A stretch of DNA of 64,000 bases from Gallionella sp. (lineage in GTDB: Bacteria; Pseudomonadota; Gammaproteobacteria; Burkholderiales; Gallionellaceae). Where the stretch lies: positions 95,475 through 159,474 of the forward strand of contig JAQTMZ010000009.1 in NCBI GenBank assembly GCA_028714075.1, written 5' to 3'. The number at the start of each line of letters is the position of its first letter. Within the stretch, counting starts at the first letter, position 1. Of the stretch, positions 36,434 to 45,746 are shown in pieces. The notes under the pieces are model-generated. The model saw only the letters and a program-made list of their open reading frames with translations. It had not been told where the DNA came from and made no database searches. A program made the position numbers and the translations under genes.

Positions 36434-39400
36434 GGTCCGTTTCCAGCTCGGGATTCTTGCGGAAGGCGCTGGTGAAGAACCCAAGCCCATTGGCTTCTTG
36501 CCACGGTTTCACTGCCACAAAGGTACGCCGCTTTCCGTCTGACTGTGTTGCAAATTTCTTTCCTACCAAATGTGCCGGAAATAGGTCTGGATTGTTAATG
36601 TACTGAGGGTTGTGAATAAAACCAATCAACTGAAATCCCTCACTTACCTCACGTAGCCCTCGGAATGCTCCGTTGATAATATCTTCGTCAGACAGGTTTG
36701 AGAACAACCCGTCAATAAACAGGATCCGCTGCATTTTCCGCAAAGCTTGTTTTTGATCTTTGCGTGAGGTGTAAAGCCTTACTACGCGGGTTAACGCATA
36801 GTCGGCCTGCTTGATGATCCACATCATCATCAACGCCGTGAGCTGACCTGTAGAGGGGCCTTCGTTGACCAAGCGGCTACGTTCACCATGCCAGATGGCC
36901 GGGTGACAGAATTCCACCTTTGGCTCAATGAACATATTTTGATAGATGCGCTCCTTGATAATATTTTTGTATGTGATGTTCCGGCGCTCCAGCTCGTTAT
37001 TGAGGGGGGCCATTGATTTTTCGCGTGCATGGCGTTCCCGATCCTCAATTTCGTCGATCAAGGATTCTATAATCTGGCTGATGCGGTTGTTGTCTGCAAT
37101 ATCCACATATACGTGAAAACGCGCACTAGGCGTTCTCTTCATTACATCATCAAGGATGACCAAATTCGTAGATGCCTGGTTTGCTAGGTTTGTAAGTATC
37201 TCGATATTGGCGGCCTTCTGCGTGTTCACCGCCTGCCGGTACTGATTAAGTTCCTGCCCTAATTGTTGTGCCTGAGACTCGATTGTTTGGCGCAGTGACC
37301 GGATATTCGCGATATCATCAGTTGTTTCTGCTTTTCGAATGCGCTCAATCTCATTTTGATGTAGGCCTTTGATCTCGCCGGACTCGGCTCGATTAACAAA
37401 GTCATCGCGTTTTTCCTGGAATGCTTTACGGGCATTGCGGAGTTCTTTATCGGTGCTCTGGTATGGCTTGGTATTGAGTTCCATTACCTCGATGTAGCTG
37501 CGCAGATTGCTAAACAAAGAGCGCACATCAGGATTCGTGCTCGGGCAATCCGGGGACACTGCCAATCGAATTTGGTCTGCTATTTTGGAAACCTCTGGCA
37601 GAAATTCTGTATCCACAAGTAGATGCTCACGAATCTCAGGTCCAAGTTCGGCAATCTTGCGGTATTTGACTAAAAGCGTGCCTATAGTTTCATCCAATAA
37701 TTCAAGAAAAGGGCTGATTTCTGCAATCTTGGCACGTAACTGGATTGTCTGTTTGTCATAGCGTTCTTTATCTTGCCTTGCCTGGTTCCGATTGGATTCG
37801 GCCTGAGCTTTTCGATCTGCTGCACTGCGGCTCTCATCATCAGACCGATTAGCGTAGGCCTGAGCGCGGACAAAATCGATGCCCTGCAATCGAGTGGCTG
37901 CTTTGGACGTTTCTTCCAAAAGCCGTTCCCGTTCCTTCTGCTCAGTACGCATGAATTGCACGTTGTCGCCTACGTCAAACGCAATAGCATCTTCGAGCAC
38001 CTTTTGGGTGAGAGCAAACTCGCCAAGCGAAACTGTCAATTTGTTTTGAGCATCAGCGGCCTCTTCATCGAGAAGGGTTGCCAGATCAAGCGCTTCAGTA
38101 TGCTGCCTTTTAAACTCTGAAACCTTTCCAGTAAGTGCTGTGACTGTTGCTGAGAGTGATACAAATTTCGCCTCACCGCCGAGGTCTAAAAACCGCTGAA
38201 TATTACGGCGCGCTTCGTGTGCTTCGTCAGTGTTGCGGGACTCGGCTGTGAGCAGCGCCTTTGTCGCATCCTCGATCGCTGTTTGAAGCGCCGGTAACTT
38301 GTCCTCGCAAAGGGCGCGGAGCATTTCATGTCCACCCAGCTTTAAAAACGATTTTGCTGCCGAGATCAGCAGCATTGATTCTGCGCGACGCTTGATATCC
38401 GGCAAATCATCATTAAGACGTTGGACGTTTTTTCGTGCTTCGCCAAGACGTCGCACCGACTCCTTGATAATCGCATCCAGCGCCGTAAGCGCTGTACGCA
38501 ACAAAGTAGACTGGGGCGCAATCTCTTCGAGAGTTTTTTTGATCTTATTAATGCGCGCCTCGCGTGCCTGCACTTCAACGTTAATACGTTCTTTTTCAGC
38601 GCAGATGAGCGATGGATCGAGCAAAATATTGACCTGTTTGGTGCAGCGGCCCACAAACAAGTGTTGAGCCAAATCTTCAGACAAGATAATACTTCCGCCA
38701 CGTATGAATTCCTTGAGCGTGTCAGCAACAAAGACGGGCACCGTCAGGCGATTGTTCTCTAGCAACTGAGTTGCTTGTTTTGCCGTCTGGATATCAGGAA
38801 CTACAGGTGCTGACAGCATGGCTGAAAAAAGGGCGAGCACTTCTTTCTGCCTAGCGCCAACTGATGCTCCCATAACGACCTGATGCAAGCGCTGGCATGG
38901 GATGTTTTCTTTCTTCAGTGCAGCAATTGCGCCGCCATAGATTCTATCGTCTGCCACAGCATAAGTATCAAGGTCTGACAGTTCTTGCTTGATTTCGCCG
39001 ATCTCTCTGTCCAACGTTCCTTTTTCAACACCCAAATCACCTCGTTGCTTTTCAATATCAGCTAACCACTGGTCGGGCGTTGTGTTCGGTTGAAGCTCAT
39101 TAAATATATCCAATGCTTCAACAAGAAGCACGTGCTCGTTGACTATGGATTCCTCAGTTTTGATCTCATCTTCTCGTTTGCGAAGATGAGTAACGGGATC
39201 TAGCCCATCAGGACTTACATCGCCGAATATCTCATTGAATTGTTTAAACTGTGGAAGCAACTCTTCAATATTTTTCTGAGAATGTGCGGCTGCATCATGC
39301 TCTTTTTCGAGTTTTATTTTTATAGCAGAAGCATCACGAAATTCTTTTTGCGGGTTAATTGAACTGGGATCTGCATCGCCGAATATCTCACGGTAACGTG

Positions 39401-41387
39401 ACTCGGAAAGTTTAAGGGTTTGCATTTCCCCATGTTTGGCGGCAGCTTCTTTGAGGTGTCCCGTGCTTTCATCCAATGCTTTTTTACATCTCTGCTCATT
39501 GGTCTTCGCCTCTTGAAGTGCAGACCTAGCATGTTCATTTTTAGTCGTTAGGGCTTTGTGATCTCCCCTAAGACGTAACAACGCATCGGTTATCATTTCC
39601 GGGGCGTGATCAGTGACAACATTTTCCCAGTGAGTGAAGGCATCCTTGAGTGAGGCCGCACGCTCTATATGGTCTTCATTCATCTTCCTTGCATCTTTGT
39701 CAGCTTGCATGGCCCAGTCTTTAGCCTTAAGCGGAAACATCCGCAATTCTGCTGGGAATTCTGTCTGCCGGGCCATAAATCCCTCATAAGCGATTTGGCT
39801 TTCTTCTGTCTCCTGCTCCTCGGTCAGGATGGACTCATATGCAACCTGGGCAATCTCCAAGCGGGCTTCAGCAGCACTGAAATTTTGATTAGCACTAATG
39901 AGCTCAGAATTGATGGATTTACGGATTTTGCGATAAGGATTAGTGTCGATTTCGCTTCCAGCGATGCCGAAGGCACGAGTAATGATGTCGGAAAGCCCAT
40001 CGGTACGAGCACCAGAAAGATTTGCAAGGGCTGGCAGAAGAGATATTGCAGCGTCCAAGGGGTAACAGGTAATCGCATATTGCCTGCCCCCACGCCCATC
40101 TTTATTTTTGAGATGCTCTTTATAATCAATATGTTGGTAGATGCCAGCAGCGTCTTGATTGTCATCTCTTTTTGGTAATAAAATTTTGAGATGCTGTGCT
40201 AATTCAATAGCTTGCGAATCTATGGCAACCCCACCTCTCGATCGCTTATTGATTTCACCAGTTTGAATGCCAGTTAGTTTACTCAGCCCCTCATCCGAAA
40301 TTAAAACTCCCTCACGCTTATCAATCACCATATGGGAGAGCGCCTGCATAATTCGTGGCTCTTTCGCCCATGAAGCATTTCTGGAGACAACGGGTATACC
40401 TGGCAGGGGATCTCGCTCCGCCAATAGCCTAAGTAGTCCGCCTGTTTTTGTGAGTTTATTGAGCTCTTCTGTCCGGCTCTTCTCAGCTACGACGACTTCG
40501 CTGGCTTGTTCCAGCACTGGGTCGAAGCGATCCAGTGCCAGTGACACTTGTTTAAGGTCATCATCGCGTTTGGCTACATCAAGAATGGCGTTAGTAGTGG
40601 CCTTGATAGAGAGCAGCAACCCATCCTCGAAGCGTTGTTCGTCATCGTTATCTTTACCCTCAAGCCCTATAGGGTGTGACAGAAGCTCCGGCGCGACAAT
40701 TTCTCGAAAAAATGCAGCATCAAACATTTCGCCGTTGCGTGGGCTAATTTTAATAAGCTCGGCGGAATAGTCACCGCCGCCCTTGAGTTGAAATTCCACA
40801 TTCTGTTGAATGACATCCAGATTTGTGAAAAATCGAACCTCTTCGAGCCAATCTGAAATTCTTGCCCACTTGTCCCATTTTGCACCCGGCATTTTCTCCA
40901 CTGATTTCCGAAATGCATCGTTGGATACTAATTGCAAAGTATGTTCATCCGGACGTGTGTAGCAGGGAGCATCCTCTAAGAGTCCTTGATAGCGGTAGAA
41001 ACGGGGTTGGTCAACATCCCGGTTCCAGACCATTCCAATCACATAATTGGCGCCTGGGAATTCATCTGGTTCAGCCGTGATTAGTGACGCCTGGGCAATA
41101 TCCTCCCCATCCGCTTTCATGCCGAATTCAATACGAATGTGGGTCCAGCTTTTGTCAGATGGAGCCATGCGGGGTTTTACGCGATCTCTGAGCTTCTTGT
41201 TTTGCGAAAGCAGAAATATGCAGGAGTCCACAATACTTGTTTTACCGCAACCATTATCGAGTTGAATAGCGGCGGACTGCCCAAAAACACGCATGGTTAC
41301 ACCTCGATAGAGCGGATCCCATTGTTGCCCCTGGCCGTACCCCTCTGTGAGGAAGTTAGCAATCTCGATGCGTGTTATTTGTGCCAT
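36420..41387 (-). CDS. jetC: Wadjet SMC-like ATPase JetC
   Basis: A 1655-residue MukB/SMC-like ATPase. The N-terminal head has QLDNGCGKTSIVDS (Walker A, near residue 50). Long coiled coils with a central hinge-like part follow. The C-terminal head has NEGPSTGQLTALMMMW (signature motif) and RILFIDGLFSNLSDED (Walker B). The Walker B Asp is followed by Gly (36708-36710) where most SMC proteins have the catalytic Glu. The start is MAQITR at 41387 with GGAG, just after the jetB stop; 42 upstream bases are in frame. It is longer than MukB and than the usual type I JetC. It powers DNA loop extrusion in the complex. Confidence 0.9.
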   Translation of the reverse strand: MAQITRIEIANFLTEGYGQGQQWDPLYRGVTMRVFGQSAAIQLDNGCGKTSIVDSCIFLLSQNKKLRDRVKPRMAPSDKSWTHIRIEFGMKADGEDIAQASLITAEPDEFPGANYVIGMVWNRDVDQPRFYRYQGLLEDAPCYTRPDEHTLQLVSNDAFRKSVEKMPGAKWDKWARISDWLEEVRFFTNLDVIQQNVEFQLKGGGDYSAELIKISPRNGEMFDAAFFREIVAPELLSHPIGLEGKDNDDEQRFEDGLLLSIKATTNAILDVAKRDDDLKQVSLALDRFDPVLEQASEVVVAEKSRTEELNKLTKTGGLLRLLAERDPLPGIPVVSRNASWAKEPRIMQALSHMVIDKREGVLISDEGLSKLTGIQTGEINKRSRGGVAIDSQAIELAQHLKILLPKRDDNQDAAGIYQHIDYKEHLKNKDGRGGRQYAITCYPLDAAISLLPALANLSGARTDGLSDIITRAFGIAGSEIDTNPYRKIRKSINSELISANQNFSAAEARLEIAQVAYESILTEEQETEESQIAYEGFMARQTEFPAELRMFPLKAKDWAMQADKDARKMNEDHIERAASLKDAFTHWENVVTDHAPEMITDALLRLRGDHKALTTKNEHARSALQEAKTNEQRCKKALDESTGHLKEAAAKHGEMQTLKLSESRYREIFGDADPSSINPQKEFRDASAIKIKLEKEHDAAAHSQKNIEELLPQFKQFNEIFGDVSPDGLDPVTHLRKREDEIKTEESIVNEHVLLVEALDIFNELQPNTTPDQWLADIEKQRGDLGVEKGTLDREIGEIKQELSDLDTYAVADDRIYGGAIAALKKENIPCQRLHQVVMGASVGARQKEVLALFSAMLSAPVVPDIQTAKQATQLLENNRLTVPVFVADTLKEFIRGGSIILSEDLAQHLFVGRCTKQVNILLDPSLICAEKERINVEVQAREARINKIKKTLEEIAPQSTLLRTALTALDAIIKESVRRLGEARKNVQRLNDDLPDIKRRAESMLLISAAKSFLKLGGHEMLRALCEDKLPALQTAIEDATKALLTAESRNTDEAHEARRNIQRFLDLGGEAKFVSLSATVTALTGKVSEFKRQHTEALDLATLLDEEAADAQNKLTVSLGEFALTQKVLEDAIAFDVGDNVQFMRTEQKERERLLEETSKAATRLQGIDFVRAQAYANRSDDESRSAADRKAQAESNRNQARQDKERYDKQTIQLRAKIAEISPFLELLDETIGTLLVKYRKIAELGPEIREHLLVDTEFLPEVSKIADQIRLAVSPDCPSTNPDVRSLFSNLRSYIEVMELNTKPYQSTDKELRNARKAFQEKRDDFVNRAESGEIKGLHQNEIERIRKAETTDDIANIRSLRQTIESQAQQLGQELNQYRQAVNTQKAANIEILTNLANQASTNLVILDDVMKRTPSARFHVYVDIADNNRISQIIESLIDEIEDRERHAREKSMAPLNNELERRNITYKNIIKERIYQNMFIEPKVEFCHPAIWHGERSRLVNEGPSTGQLTALMMMWIIKQADYALTRVVRLYTSRKDQKQALRKMQRILFIDGLFSNLSDEDIINGAFRGLREVSEGFQLIGFIHNPQYINNPDLFPAHLVGKKFATQSDGKRRTFVAVKPWQEANGLGFFTSAFRKNPELETDHARD

Positions 41388-41388
41388 T

Positions 41389-42177
41389 TCAGTTCTCCAA
41401 TTCCGTTTCAACCGATTCGATACGCTCAACTAATACTTCTTCAGCGCCCTTGAGCAAGTTTTCGGTAGGCAGTAGATATGCCAACTGACGGTCGTAATTT
41501 GTCTTCATCTCAAAAGCGAAAATCAGAGTTTGACGATAAACCTCATCTCCGCTTTTTTCGAGTAAGCCAGCGTCCTCCATGAGTTCTAGGAAGGTATTGC
41601 ACAACAGAGCAACATTACCTTCCTTTGGGGCAGTAAGAATCTTCCAGACCATATCTGTTGACATGGTGGAGGGGTCGATTTTTCGTACGTTATCGTTGAT
41701 ATATTCACGCACAGCATCAATGAATATTGTCTTTGCGAAAGCCGTCTCCACATAGTCGTGGAGCGATCCAGGCGCACGATTCTTGCGCGTATAAATCAGA
41801 TCCAATAGCACAAACCAGAGTTGCACGAACCAGACCTTTGCATCTCGCTCTTTATTGATTCCAGCCACTTGCCGCATTCGTGTGACCAGACGTTCCGTTC
41901 CGAAAAATGGCGGCGCAGAATCTGGTTTGCGCGCCACCAAAAAAACATGTCCACCAGATGGAATCCCTGCCGCATCAAATTCAGAAAAAGCTCGAAAAGT
42001 TAGCCCTTGTCCGTCAAGTATTTCTGTCAGAACAGCGATCATCCCGGAATCGGCCTGCCTGAGAAGACCCGCAATTTCTTTTTCTTCTTTCGATACATTC
42101 CTCCGCAACGATTTCGTTTCGGCGATTCGATGGCGTAACAGCCATGCGTGAATGCGGCCTAGATCTGCATTGTTCAT
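41389..42177 (-). CDS. jetB: Wadjet MukE-like subunit JetB
   Basis: A 262-residue protein in the MukE/JetB position of the operon. Winged-helix-rich, with LGRIHAWLLRHRIAETKSLR at the start and ILTAPKEGNVALLCNTFLEL near the C-terminal third. The central MRQVAGINKERDAKVWFVQL is unusual and unrecognised. Its ATG overlaps the jetA stop by four bases (ATGA) behind GGGGG; it runs into jetC with one spare base. Identification rests mainly on gene order and size, plus loose MukE-like features. Confidence 0.82.
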   Translation of the reverse strand: MNNADLGRIHAWLLRHRIAETKSLRRNVSKEEKEIAGLLRQADSGMIAVLTEILDGQGLTFRAFSEFDAAGIPSGGHVFLVARKPDSAPPFFGTERLVTRMRQVAGINKERDAKVWFVQLWFVLLDLIYTRKNRAPGSLHDYVETAFAKTIFIDAVREYINDNVRKIDPSTMSTDMVWKILTAPKEGNVALLCNTFLELMEDAGLLEKSGDEVYRQTLIFAFEMKTNYDRQLAYLLPTENLLKGAEEVLVERIESVETELEN

Positions 42178-43538
42178 ACGTTTCCCCCGTTCTTTATTGC
42201 GAGTTCAATATCGGTAAAGAAAATTGCCCCCTTTGTAGTATCCCGTTTGTTGATGTCGGTAGAAATACGAATTTCAATATCGCCAAGTTTGAGAAGGCTG
42301 TCTGGTGCCGTGAATATCCCAAACAGATCGCCGAGCGCCAAATCGTCATCGACTAAAAACCAGCCCGCATCGATGGCATCGTAAAGCGGCAGTGGTCCTT
42401 GCTTCAATCGGGCAGCAATTGCCGCGCCATGCCGCTCCAGAAAAAGCAGCCTGCCTATGCTGGATATGAGTTCTGATCCTTGGTCATCGAAGGCATCATT
42501 CACAGTAATTTTTGGTTCTGGTTGAATACGGATTGCGCCAAAGCCATCCAGAACAGAATGAAATGGCGTTTCCAAGCCCACTGGCCCCCATTGCCGTAGC
42601 AAGTGATCCTCATGTTCCGGCAATGGCAAGCGAAGTAAAGCATTCGCGAAGCGGAGGAAGCTAGGTGGAGGCGCGGCGGTTCTTGCCCCCTGCAAAGAAA
42701 GGCTAATAAGTTGTCCAAGCAGTCGGTTGAACCGATCAAGGACATTCCATACGCGTTTGATATTGGCACGCAAGCCATCGAACGTCAGATCGGCGTTAGT
42801 TTTTTCCTGCCATGCAAAAAAACTATCCAAGGTTTCACGCATCGAAAGTCTTTCTTCGGCTTTGCGGATAATTTCCAAGGAATCTTCAACAACTTTACGG
42901 TATTGGTCTAGCTTCTCCAGGTAACGCTCAACCCGTGAAGCATTCTCGATTTTTTCCAAAATCGCGGATATGTCCAAAATTTCGGTGCGCAAAATACCCA
43001 CTAACTCGTCGGCGAATTTTTGAACATTATGAAAATCGCCATACTCAATAGCATGAAGGAGATTGTATGCATCCCCGCGCAAATACAGGGCATCACGCGC
43101 CACTCCGGAAAGGGTAAAAAAAAGACGCCCTGATGGCGATAGTCGATATTCATCGGCGTAATCTGTTTTTTCTATGATCGCAGTTTTACGCTTTTCTGAA
43201 TTCCTTGCGTTACCGGCATCAGGGGAGCGGTCAATGTAGAATATTTCTGTGGGTCTACGTAGGACGTTTAATGCGAATTGAACAACATCCTCGTCCCGTT
43301 CGCCGCAGTCTTCTCGCACATGTTGGTAGATAACCGAGAATGGCAAGTAATCCCGTCCAGATGTCTGGTCGAGGTCTCGCAACTGCTCAATAATAGAAAA
43401 CGCTACGTTAAGATACCTGCCATCTCCATGCCCGGCACGAACCTCTTCCGTAAAGTTTGGATTTCCCCCATAGGAGCGCTGAGAATCATGGAGATCCAGC
43501 AAGCGGACTGTAGCAGACAGAAGCGCAATGTAATCCAT
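42174..43538 (-). CDS. jetA: Wadjet kleisin (MukF-like) subunit JetA
   Basis: A 454-residue protein, first gene of the operon. N-terminal winged helix, then a helical middle (ILRTEILDISAILEKIENAS, VVEDSLEIIRKAEERLSMRE) and a C-terminal winged-helix-like part ending KGAIFFTDIELAIKNGG. This matches the kleisin MukF/JetA, which bridges the JetC heads and holds JetB. Transcribed from the 196-base region it shares with the divergent WYL regulator. No strong ribosome binding site is visible. Confidence 0.85.
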   Translation of the reverse strand: MDYIALLSATVRLLDLHDSQRSYGGNPNFTEEVRAGHGDGRYLNVAFSIIEQLRDLDQTSGRDYLPFSVIYQHVREDCGERDEDVVQFALNVLRRPTEIFYIDRSPDAGNARNSEKRKTAIIEKTDYADEYRLSPSGRLFFTLSGVARDALYLRGDAYNLLHAIEYGDFHNVQKFADELVGILRTEILDISAILEKIENASRVERYLEKLDQYRKVVEDSLEIIRKAEERLSMRETLDSFFAWQEKTNADLTFDGLRANIKRVWNVLDRFNRLLGQLISLSLQGARTAAPPPSFLRFANALLRLPLPEHEDHLLRQWGPVGLETPFHSVLDGFGAIRIQPEPKITVNDAFDDQGSELISSIGRLLFLERHGAAIAARLKQGPLPLYDAIDAGWFLVDDDLALGDLFGIFTAPDSLLKLGDIEIRISTDINKRDTTKGAIFFTDIELAIKNGGNV

Positions 43539-43642
43539 GATCTACTTTTTACCAAGCTCATGGTAACTATTCACCAGGTCGAGCAGATGAATTGTTAAGG
43601 TGCGATAAATAATCCAATCCAATTTGTACATCTCCATTTGTG

Positions 43643-43680
43643 TATGCCAAATAGCGACGGCATAAAAAGTATGCGCTATT
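43643..43680. promoter_or_regulatory. Two inverted repeats in the jetA/WYL divergent promoter
   Basis: TATGCC (43643-43648) with GGCATA (43659-43664), 10-base spacer, and AATAGCG (43650-43656) with CGCTATT (43674-43680), 17-base spacer, are both perfect and interleaved. Likely operators for the WYL protein, as BrxR/CapW regulators bind such sites. Confidence 0.6.
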
Positions 43681-43734
43681 ATCCTCATATCTCAATAACT
43701 AGGTCAACATAATTTTTATGCTATCATATCCACC

Positions 43735-44595
43735 ATGAGTAAAACGCAACAACAAACGACACGCAATTTGGTCTGGAGTGCCTTGCAGCGCCTCCAGTTC
43801 ATTGAATTCCGCCTTCTATGGGAAGGACATGTAAATCGTAGCGACCTTATTGAAGCTTTTGGCATCTCCGTCCCGCAATCCACTCTGGATTTTCGGGAGT
43901 ATCTGGAAAGAGCGCCGGGGAACATGGATTACGATAAACGGCTCAGGCATTACTTCCCGACCGCGACGTTTAAGCCGGTTTTTATATCCGACAGCGCAGA
44001 AGGCTATCTATCTCAGCTTGTCGCTATGGGTATCAGCGGAGAAGAGCAAAGCCATCCAGGTTTGATCGGAGCCACGCCGCCATTCGATGTATTACCTTCG
44101 CCGGAACGCCGCGTGGATCGAAACACTTTGCAGCAACTACTAAGGGCAATACGTGAAAACCTCTCCCTTGAAATCCACTACCAATCACTCAGCACAGCAA
44201 CGCCTGGCTGGCGCAGGGTTAGCCCCCATGCCTTAGCCTCGGACGGCCTACGCTGGCATGTTCGGGCTTTTTGCCACATCAAAATGGAGTTCCGAGATTT
44301 TGTGCTGGGGCGGATTATGGAAATGCGCGATGAACAACCGTCGGATGTTTCAGCAGAGACCGATACGGAATGGAACGAGCATGTCAAAGTAATCATTGCG
44401 CCCAATTCTGACCTGACAGCAGACCAGAAAAAGATTATTGAGCGCGATTATTCGATGAAACGCGGCAAGGCTGAAATCGTTGTCAGGCGATCTTTGCTGT
44501 TTTACCTCAAGCGTAGGCTCGGAATAGAAGATGGCACACAAAAAACACCTGCGGCACAGCAAGTAGTCATCGTGAAGATCGTTTCAGCCAAATAA
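43735..44595 (+). CDS. WYL-domain transcriptional regulator (BrxR/CapW-like)
   Basis: A 286-residue regulator. The N-terminal winged helix reads LQFIEFRLLWEGHVNRSDLI...FGISVPQSTLDFREYLE; the WYL domain contains LEIHYQSLSTATPGWRRVSP and HALASDGLRWHVRAFCH, and a WCX-like C-terminus follows. This architecture matches BrxR, CapW and PafB-like regulators that repress phage-defence operons. It is divergent from jetA, with inverted repeats in between, so it is probably the Wadjet repressor. The metallophosphoesterase gene follows after 16 bases. Confidence 0.88.
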   Translation: MSKTQQQTTRNLVWSALQRLQFIEFRLLWEGHVNRSDLIEAFGISVPQSTLDFREYLERAPGNMDYDKRLRHYFPTATFKPVFISDSAEGYLSQLVAMGISGEEQSHPGLIGATPPFDVLPSPERRVDRNTLQQLLRAIRENLSLEIHYQSLSTATPGWRRVSPHALASDGLRWHVRAFCHIKMEFRDFVLGRIMEMRDEQPSDVSAETDTEWNEHVKVIIAPNSDLTADQKKIIERDYSMKRGKAEIVVRRSLLFYLKRRLGIEDGTQKTPAAQQVVIVKIVSAK

Positions 44596-44611
44596 TCTAA
44601 CGATTGAGACC

Positions 44612-45379
44612 ATGGGTAACCCCTCCTTAAAATTGCATATCTTGAGCGATATGCATCTTGAATTTTCGACATTCGAGCCACCCGCAACGGATGCCGACGT
44701 GGTGGTGCTGGCTGGCGACATTGGCAAGGAAACGAACGGCATCAACTGGGCGCGTAGCGCGTTCCCGGACAAGAATATTTTGTATGTGCCGGGTAATCAC
44801 GAATTCTATGGCGCAGATCGACCCGAAACTTTGGCAGCTATACGGGCCGCTGCGCAGGAATGCGGTGTGCATCTTCTCGATGAGGATGAAGTAGTAATTA
44901 ATGGCGTGCGCTTTCTGGGTTGTACACTTTGGACAGATTTTCGTCTGTTCGGTGAGGCTGAAAAACCATTTGCGATGCTGGCCGGCCAGCAAGGTTTAAA
45001 CGACTTTCGCGTAATCCAAGAGGGAAGTAGCGGGTGTTTCAGTCCATCAAAATCAGTGGAGTTACATGAGAAGTCGCTGGCATGGCTAAAAACCAAGCTT
45101 GACGAGCCTTTTGACGGCAAGACCGTGGCGGTCACACATCATTTGCCGTCGATGCGATCAGTGGTCGACCGTTTCAAAGGCAGCCAACTATCCGCTTGTT
45201 TTGCGTCTGAGCTGGATTACCTGTTTGGAAAAATGGCTCTGTGGATACATGGACACACTCACGACAACCTGGACTATGAAGCGAATGGCACAAGGGTGAT
45301 CTGCAATCCGCGTGGGTATGTAACTTACAACTGCCAAGAAAACTTTGATTTCAAACCCGGATTAGTGATCGAAATATGA
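44612..45379 (+). CDS. Calcineurin-like metallophosphoesterase
   Basis: A 255-residue cytoplasmic enzyme with the full motif set: LHILSDMHLEFSTF (DxH), VVLAGDIGKE (GD), LYVPGNHEFYG (GNHE), VTHHLPS (H) and WIHGHTHDNLDY (GHxH). The family includes phosphodiesterases, nucleases and phosphatases. It forms a two-gene unit with the WYL regulator beside the Wadjet operon, so it may be an accessory effector or a nucleotide-signal hydrolase; both are inference. No signal peptide. A 26-bp repeat follows after 45 bases. Confidence 0.92.
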   Translation: MGNPSLKLHILSDMHLEFSTFEPPATDADVVVLAGDIGKETNGINWARSAFPDKNILYVPGNHEFYGADRPETLAAIRAAAQECGVHLLDEDEVVINGVRFLGCTLWTDFRLFGEAEKPFAMLAGQQGLNDFRVIQEGSSGCFSPSKSVELHEKSLAWLKTKLDEPFDGKTVAVTHHLPSMRSVVDRFKGSQLSACFASELDYLFGKMALWIHGHTHDNLDYEANGTRVICNPRGYVTYNCQENFDFKPGLVIEI

Positions 45380-45424
45380 CTAGCCGTTAATTGCTAAGTG
45401 GCTGCAACATATTGTTTATTATTG

Positions 45425-45450
45425 CTTTGTGCGGTTGCTACATAATTCCG
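45425..45450. repeat. 26-bp sequence, perfect inverted copy of 32785-32810
   Basis: Begins CTTTGTGCGGTTGC and ends CATAATTCCG. It marks the right side of the Wadjet segment. Both copies directly adjoin a longer intergenic repeat, on the outer side. Confidence 0.85.
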
Positions 45451-45625
45451 CAAAAAGAAAGTAACCAAAGAAAAGGCGACCCCGGTTTGCCGCCGCTGCG
45501 CGGTACCCTGCGTTGCTCGACTGGTCAGGCGGCTGCGGAACTCGCGCTACGCGCTCAGACAGTCCTCGCCGAAATCCCCTGACCAGCCTGCGCTACTCGG
45601 CGGCGCTCAGGGGATGAAGGGCGAA
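45451..45625. repeat. Long intergenic repeat left of the DUF4145 gene
   Basis: Contains AAAGTAACCAAAGAAAAGGC and GACCCCGGTTTGCCG, and ends near CTCAGGGGATGAAGGGCG. A diverged inverted copy lies at 46669-46840. The stretch 45380-45746 holds no gene apart from these repeats. Confidence 0.7.
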
Positions 45626-45746
45626 AAGCAAAACCTTAAAATCGGGTGGGCAACAAGTTGCCCACCATGTTGAGGCAGATAGCCAAAGCAATTCGACTCC
45701 GGTACATTGGAGCTTCTTTCTGATATTCATTTTGGTAATTAATGTT

